Positions 6,383 to 9,407 of a DNA stretch of 9,407 nt are shown one piece after another. Numbering within the stretch: position 1 is the stretch's first letter; each line of letters starts with the position of its first letter. A program made the position numbers and the translations under genes. Source of the DNA: an uncultured bacterium (GTDB taxonomy: Bacteria > Eisenbacteria > RBG-16-71-46 > CAIMUX01); NCBI GenBank assembly GCA_946886185.1, contig CAMPIC010000072.1:1-9407 (forward strand). The letters are read 5' to 3'. The notes beneath the pieces were generated by a model, which was given only the letters and a program-made list of their open reading frames with translations, was not told where the DNA came from and did no database searches.

Positions 6383-8110
6383 ATGCTCGGCACGACTCGA
6401 ATACCGAGGCTCAACATTCCCAGGGACGGGCGAATGCTCGTCTACGTGGCTGTGATCGGCGTGATCGGCGGGCTCGGCGCGCAGGTTTTCAGCTGGTTGA
6501 TCGATCAGGCGCATCATCTCTTCCTCCACGGCATCGCCGGCTACGATCCGCCAGGAATCGCCACCGAGGGAGGAAATCCGGTCGAACGAGTCGGACGCTA
6601 CGGGCGCTGGCTCATTCCACTCTCCACCACGATCGGGGGGCTGGTTTCCGGACTGCTCGTCTTCCGTTTCGCCCCCGAGGCGGAGGGACACGGTACCGAC
6701 AGTGCGGTGAAAGCGTTTCACCATCAGGATGGCCGCATTCGGGGACGCGTGCCGATTGTGAAGGGGATCGCGTCCGCGATCACGATCGGGTCGGGAGGCT
6801 CCGCCGGCAGGGAAGGACCCGGAGCGCAAATCTCTGCCGGGTTCGGTTCGGTCCTGGGTCGGCTCTTCGCCGCCGGAAACGATGAACGCCGCATCTTGAT
6901 GTTGGCGGGCATGGCTGCCGGGCTCTCTGCGATGTTTCGTTCTCCTCTCGGCGCCGCCTTCCTTGCTGTGGAAGTGTTGTACAGATCGATGGCGCTCGAA
7001 AGCGGAGCTCTACTTTACACGATGGTCGCGGCGGTGATCGGCTATGCAGTCAACGGCGCCTTCGTGGGATACGAGCCGATCTTCGCGATCGAGAGCGGCC
7101 TGCGAGTCGGGAGCATCGGTCAACTCGGATGGTACGCGGCGCTCGGAGTGATTACGGGCGCCGCAGGCTCGGTCGTTCCGAAGGTCTTTTATCAAACCAA
7201 CGAGTGGTTTCGGCGACTCCCTGGTCCGCGATGGCTCCAGCCCACCCTGGGCGGCTTTCTGGTCGGCCTTCTGGGGCTGGCGATTCCGCAAGTGTTGGGC
7301 GGCGGGTATGGGTGGATGCAGAAGGTGATCGACGGCGAGTTCGCGTTCGGGATGCTCCTGCTTCTGGCGTCGACGAAGCTGGTCGCGATGTCGCTCACGG
7401 TTTCCTCCGGAGGCTCCGGCGGCGTATTCGCGCCGATCCTCTTCGTGGGAACCTGTCTCGGCGGGGCGCTCGCGGCCGGCGTCAATTCGATCCTTCCTCG
7501 AGCCCATCTCGACCTCCAGGCGTTCGCGGTGGTGGGGATGGCCGCGCTCTTCTCCGGAGCCGCACGCACCCCGATGGCGACCATGTTCATGGTGGTGGAG
7601 ATGACGGGCGGATATGGACTCATCGTGCCCGCGATGCTTTCGGTCACGCTCTCGTTTGCGATTCAGTCCCGGCTGACTCGGAGGGCGCGATGGGCCAGCC
7701 TCTACCAGGCGCAAGTGGCGTCCCTGGGCGACTCACCGGTTCATCATGCGGAATATGTGCACAAGGTGGTCGATCTGATTCACGCCGGCCGAGCCCGGAT
7801 GCCCCGCGAGGCCACGCCGGTGCGGTTGGAGCAACTGCTCATGATGGGGCGGCCAATCCCCGTCGAAGGGACCGGCCGTTCCATGGTTCTCATGGTAGTC
7901 CGCAAGGGAGCGCCGGCGGCGGGCGTACCGTTGAAAGACCGGCCGTTCGGTCCGGGCGTTTCCTTGATCACCATTCTCCGCAACGAATCGCCGATCACGC
8001 CGGGACCGAACGTCGCCGTCAAGGAGGGAGACCGGTTGATCGTTCTGGCGAGCGCCGAAGAATTCGATCGGCTCGGCAACAGCCTGGAAATAGTAGGCGC
8101 GGCGGGGTGA
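6383..8110 (+). CDS. ClC-family chloride channel/transporter with C-terminal TrkA-C (RCK_C) domain
   Basis: This is an inner-membrane, homodimer-forming anion pathway of 575 residues. The ClC core covers about residues 18-450. Its three ion-binding stretches are GHGTD at 102-106 (in place of GSGIP of ClC-ec1), GSGGSAGREGP at 136-146 with the external gate Glu144, and GGVFAP at 346-351; the pore tyrosine is Tyr411 (GGYGLIVP). The internal proton glutamate of ClC-ec1 (Glu203) aligns with Val198 (FLAVEVLYRS), as in many true chloride channels. Residues about 499-571 form a TrkA-C domain (VRKGAPAAGVPLKDRPFG, then VKEGDRLIVLAS) in place of the CBS pair of eukaryotic ClCs; such domains often bind a small ligand in K+ transport proteins. 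The role is probably chloride or pH/osmotic homeostasis. The start at 6383 has no Shine-Dalgarno; a second in-frame ATG at 6434 (MLVYVAVIG) would remove only the short cytoplasmic N-terminus. Confidence 0.93.
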   Translation: MLGTTRIPRLNIPRDGRMLVYVAVIGVIGGLGAQVFSWLIDQAHHLFLHGIAGYDPPGIATEGGNPVERVGRYGRWLIPLSTTIGGLVSGLLVFRFAPEAEGHGTDSAVKAFHHQDGRIRGRVPIVKGIASAITIGSGGSAGREGPGAQISAGFGSVLGRLFAAGNDERRILMLAGMAAGLSAMFRSPLGAAFLAVEVLYRSMALESGALLYTMVAAVIGYAVNGAFVGYEPIFAIESGLRVGSIGQLGWYAALGVITGAAGSVVPKVFYQTNEWFRRLPGPRWLQPTLGGFLVGLLGLAIPQVLGGGYGWMQKVIDGEFAFGMLLLLASTKLVAMSLTVSSGGSGGVFAPILFVGTCLGGALAAGVNSILPRAHLDLQAFAVVGMAALFSGAARTPMATMFMVVEMTGGYGLIVPAMLSVTLSFAIQSRLTRRARWASLYQAQVASLGDSPVHHAEYVHKVVDLIHAGRARMPREATPVRLEQLLMMGRPIPVEGTGRSMVLMVVRKGAPAAGVPLKDRPFGPGVSLITILRNESPITPGPNVAVKEGDRLIVLASAEEFDRLGNSLEIVGAAG

Positions 8111-8135
8111 AGTGGGTCGCCGTCTACTTCACCCC
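8104..8135. terminator. Probable bidirectional terminator hairpin between convergent genes
   Basis: GGGGTGAAGT (8104-8113) and ACTTCACCCC (8126-8135) form a perfect 10-bp stem, with a 12-base loop that may add three more weak pairs. The stop codon of the ClC gene (8108-8110) is inside the left arm. It lies between two convergent genes and could serve both strands. Neither side has a T-tract directly after the stem (the first T run on the plus strand is at about 8153), so intrinsic termination may be weak. Confidence 0.6.
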
Positions 8136-8167
8136 GATCTCCATCCAGCCTCATTTTCTCGGTTTCG

Positions 8168-8785
8168 TTACTCCGAAATGAGCCAGATCTCCACACGTCG
8201 TTCCTCGGCCTGCCCGATCGTCTCGTCCGGACCGGCTTTGGATTGGGTGGCTCCGAAGGAAGCTGTTTCGATCCGATCTTTCGCGATGCCCTGACCGGCC
8301 AGATATTGCTTGGCCGCCTGCGCGCGCCCCATCGCCACGTTCTCCGCATTGACCTTCTCCGATTGCGCATCGGCATGACCCACGCAGAGCACGCGCATGC
8401 TCGGATTCGCTTTCATCGATTCGACCAGCTGCCCGAGCGCGCCTCGAGCTTCGTTGTTCAAGGTGGACGATCCTTTCTCGCAACGGTAGCTCTTCAAAAG
8501 GTAGTTCGGTTGCGCGCTCGGAGCCGGGCTCGGCATCGCGGAGTATGCCCATCCCACGCGTTGATTCGGATCGATCACTTCCGCCCCACCGTGGAGCGAG
8601 CCATCCTCCTGGGGACCGCCGGTCTGCTCCATCAGATCCGCGGTCGTGGTCTGCGCACTCTTCTTGGAGGCGCAGCCGGCGCCCGAAACGACGGCGACTC
8701 CCGCGATCAATGTGCACACGGCAGCGCTCCGAGCGACGAAGCTCCCCGCACGCAAGACATGACGAACGACTCGTCCACGCAACAT
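8168..8785 (-). CDS. OmpA/Pal-like peptidoglycan-binding lipoprotein
   Basis: This 205-residue protein is probably lipid-anchored in the outer membrane and ties it to peptidoglycan. The N-terminus has an Arg-rich n-region, a hydrophobic stretch (AAVCTLIAGVAVV, 21-33) and a candidate lipobox SGAGC with Cys38. Gly at -3 rather than Leu/Val is atypical, and signal peptidase I cleavage is an alternative. Residues 39-100 are a low-complexity linker rich in Ser, Thr, Pro, Gln and Gly. The OmpA domain covers about 105-203, with GHAD (Asp139) and MGRAQA (Arg154); their 15-residue spacing equals the diaminopimelate-binding Asp271/Arg286 pair of Acinetobacter OmpA. The ending EERRVEIWLISE fits the family NRRVEI motif. 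The usual FDFNS strand is replaced by RCEKGSS, and Cys102/Cys134 could form a disulfide. No tol genes are adjacent, so it is not clearly Pal. The start has GGGAGGA five bases upstream. Confidence 0.88.
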   Translation of the reverse strand: MLRGRVVRHVLRAGSFVARSAAVCTLIAGVAVVSGAGCASKKSAQTTTADLMEQTGGPQEDGSLHGGAEVIDPNQRVGWAYSAMPSPAPSAQPNYLLKSYRCEKGSSTLNNEARGALGQLVESMKANPSMRVLCVGHADAQSEKVNAENVAMGRAQAAKQYLAGQGIAKDRIETASFGATQSKAGPDETIGQAEERRVEIWLISE

Positions 8786-8790
8786 CTCGA

Positions 8791-8841
8791 TCCTCCCTGG
8801 GCCATTTGCGGCCCAACCCCGAAGGCGCCCCGTGCGCCTTC
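8791..8841 (-). promoter_or_regulatory. Structured leader and strong Shine-Dalgarno of the lipoprotein gene
   Basis: Read on the minus strand, the leader holds a perfect 8-bp hairpin (GAAGGCGC/GCGCCTTC, arms 8834-8841 and 8821-8828, 5-base loop). A 6-bp hairpin follows (TGGGCC/GGCCCA, arms 8810-8815 and 8798-8803, 6-base loop), then directly the Shine-Dalgarno GGGAGGA (8791-8797) and the ATG at 8785. The second stem abuts the ribosome site and could affect its access or mRNA stability. No known riboswitch is recognised. Confidence 0.5.
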
Positions 8842-8896
8842 CACGTCAGCGACTCTCAGACACACGCAGCTGTCTCGACTCTGCAGAAGCCCGGCC

Positions 8897-8924
8897 ATTT
8901 TACCCGGGACAGCCGAGGGCGCAA
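8897..8924 (-). promoter_or_regulatory. Sigma70-type promoter of the lipoprotein gene
   Basis: On the minus strand, TTGCGC (8919-8924) and TAAAAT (8897-8902) are 16 bases apart, the best promoter match in the window. Transcription would start near 8890 and give a leader of about 105 nt carrying the two hairpins. The A/T-rich -10 stands out in very GC-rich surroundings. Confidence 0.6.
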
Positions 8925-9238
8925 TCGAGCAGGGAGACGGTGGCCGGGGACCGGCAGGTGGTGGCTGGCCCAATGGGCCGAAGTGGACGGCGCGGAGACG
9001 TCCAGCGCCGGCACCGGACGACTTCGGACGGGGGCATCGGACCGCCCAGCGCCGGTGCCCGCGTGTTCCGGACGCGGGAGCAGCCCAGCCGCGGACTCCT
9101 CCCGCAGACCGGGCTGTCCCTGACTTCGAGCCCGCGCCGCGATTGCGATGCTGACCGTGACCATCTTCGACTACGGGCAGGCACTTCCGTCGGTCACGTC
9201 GAGACGCGGACTCGAAGCCGCGGGGATCTCCTGGATCC
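8925..9238. other. Gene-free GC-rich spacer with inverted repeats
   Basis: I see no credible gene here; open frames on both strands give Arg/Pro/Ser-rich shadow translations. Directly after the beta-barrel stop (minus strand) is a small hairpin, GGATC-N5-GATCC (9224-9238), without a T-tract. GGCCC-AAT-GGGCC lies at 8967-8979. CCAGCGCCGG occurs twice (9002-9011 and 9046-9055), and GGCACCGG (9010-9017) can pair with CCGGTGCC (9052-9059) across 34 bases. The hairpins may help terminate the upstream minus-strand gene. Confidence 0.45.
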
Positions 9239-9407
9239 TCAGAAGTGGAGCGACAGACCTCCTCCGAACGTGAGGTCGTTTCGCGTGGTCGTGTCGTCGT
9301 CGTCATCCATCAACGAGTGTTCGCCGTGCCGGCCGACCGGCAATCCGCTGAACCGAGACAGGTAATCACGAGCCTCGATGCGCAAGGCGATGTTCTTGTG
9401 CTGGAGC
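9239..9407 (-). CDS. C-terminal end of an outer-membrane beta-barrel protein (cut by right edge)
   Basis: The last 55 codons of a minus-strand gene are visible, ending in TGA at 9239-9241. They contain IALRIEARDYLSRFSG, an Asp/Thr-rich turn (MDDDDDTTTRND) and the ending LTFGGGLSLHF. An amphipathic strand, a polar acidic loop and a final strand ending in Phe are typical of outer-membrane beta-barrels, whose last aromatic residue is the BAM recognition signal. EARDYLSRF resembles strands in small OmpA-barrel or OmpW-like proteins of uncultured Gram-negatives. The rest of the gene is outside the window, so no function can be given. It points the same way as the OmpA-like lipoprotein gene 453 bp downstream, which has its own promoter. 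Confidence 0.72.
   Translation of the reverse strand, partial: LQHKNIALRIEARDYLSRFSGLPVGRHGEHSLMDDDDDTTTRNDLTFGGGLSLHF

Noticed and set aside
5053..6417. Open frame of 454 codons antisense to the aldehyde dehydrogenase
   Set aside because: The plus strand has all aldehyde dehydrogenase motifs. The antisense translation is rich in Arg, His and Glu without a domain and runs across the ClC start.
8243..9154. Open frame of 303 codons on the plus strand across the lipoprotein gene and spacer
   Set aside because: It runs opposite the OmpA-like domain, the minus-strand Shine-Dalgarno and the promoter; its translation is Arg/Pro-rich with no domain.

Overview
The window is GC-rich, with tightly packed genes carrying strong third-position G/C bias. 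It looks like chromosomal DNA of a Gram-negative bacterium: it encodes an OmpA/Pal-type lipoprotein, the end of an outer-membrane beta-barrel protein and an FtsX-type ABC exporter pair of the LolCD/YbbAP kind. No rRNA, tRNA, mobile element or CRISPR array is visible, so the phylum cannot be fixed. The codon bias and protein style would fit deltaproteobacteria-like or uncultured FCB/Gemmatimonadota/Eisenbacteria-like lineages, but that is only an impression.

Left part (1-1657, minus strand): an ABC ATPase (974-1657) and the first 324 codons of its FtsX-family permease (1-974, running off the left edge). They are coupled by a one-base TGATG stop/start overlap. A divergent intergenic region (1658-1900) separates them from lon.

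Centre (1901-6306, plus strand): lon, an ATP-dependent LonA-type protease of 975 residues. It carries a roughly 130-residue charged insertion just before Walker A and a 67-residue basic C-terminal tail. A GabD-like aldehyde dehydrogenase starts (TTG) 17 bases downstream and is probably cotranscribed. The likely theme of this pair is protein quality control plus aldehyde or semialdehyde clearance; that link is inference.

Right part: a ClC-family chloride channel/transporter with a C-terminal TrkA-C domain (6383-8110, plus) faces an OmpA-like lipoprotein (8168-8785, minus). A perfect 10-bp hairpin between them probably terminates both. The lipoprotein has its own good sigma70-type promoter (TTGCGC-16-TAAAAT) and a leader with two hairpins next to a strong Shine-Dalgarno. 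After a 453-bp gene-free stretch, the last 55 codons of a minus-strand outer-membrane beta-barrel protein enter from the right edge (9239-9407).

All genes are recognisable family members and I see no clearly new multigene system. The points most worth a second look are the Lon insertion and tail, the channel-like residue pattern of the ClC protein, the changed substrate-pocket residue in the GabD-like enzyme, two apparently leaderless genes beside genes with strong ribosome binding sites, and the structured leader of the lipoprotein gene.
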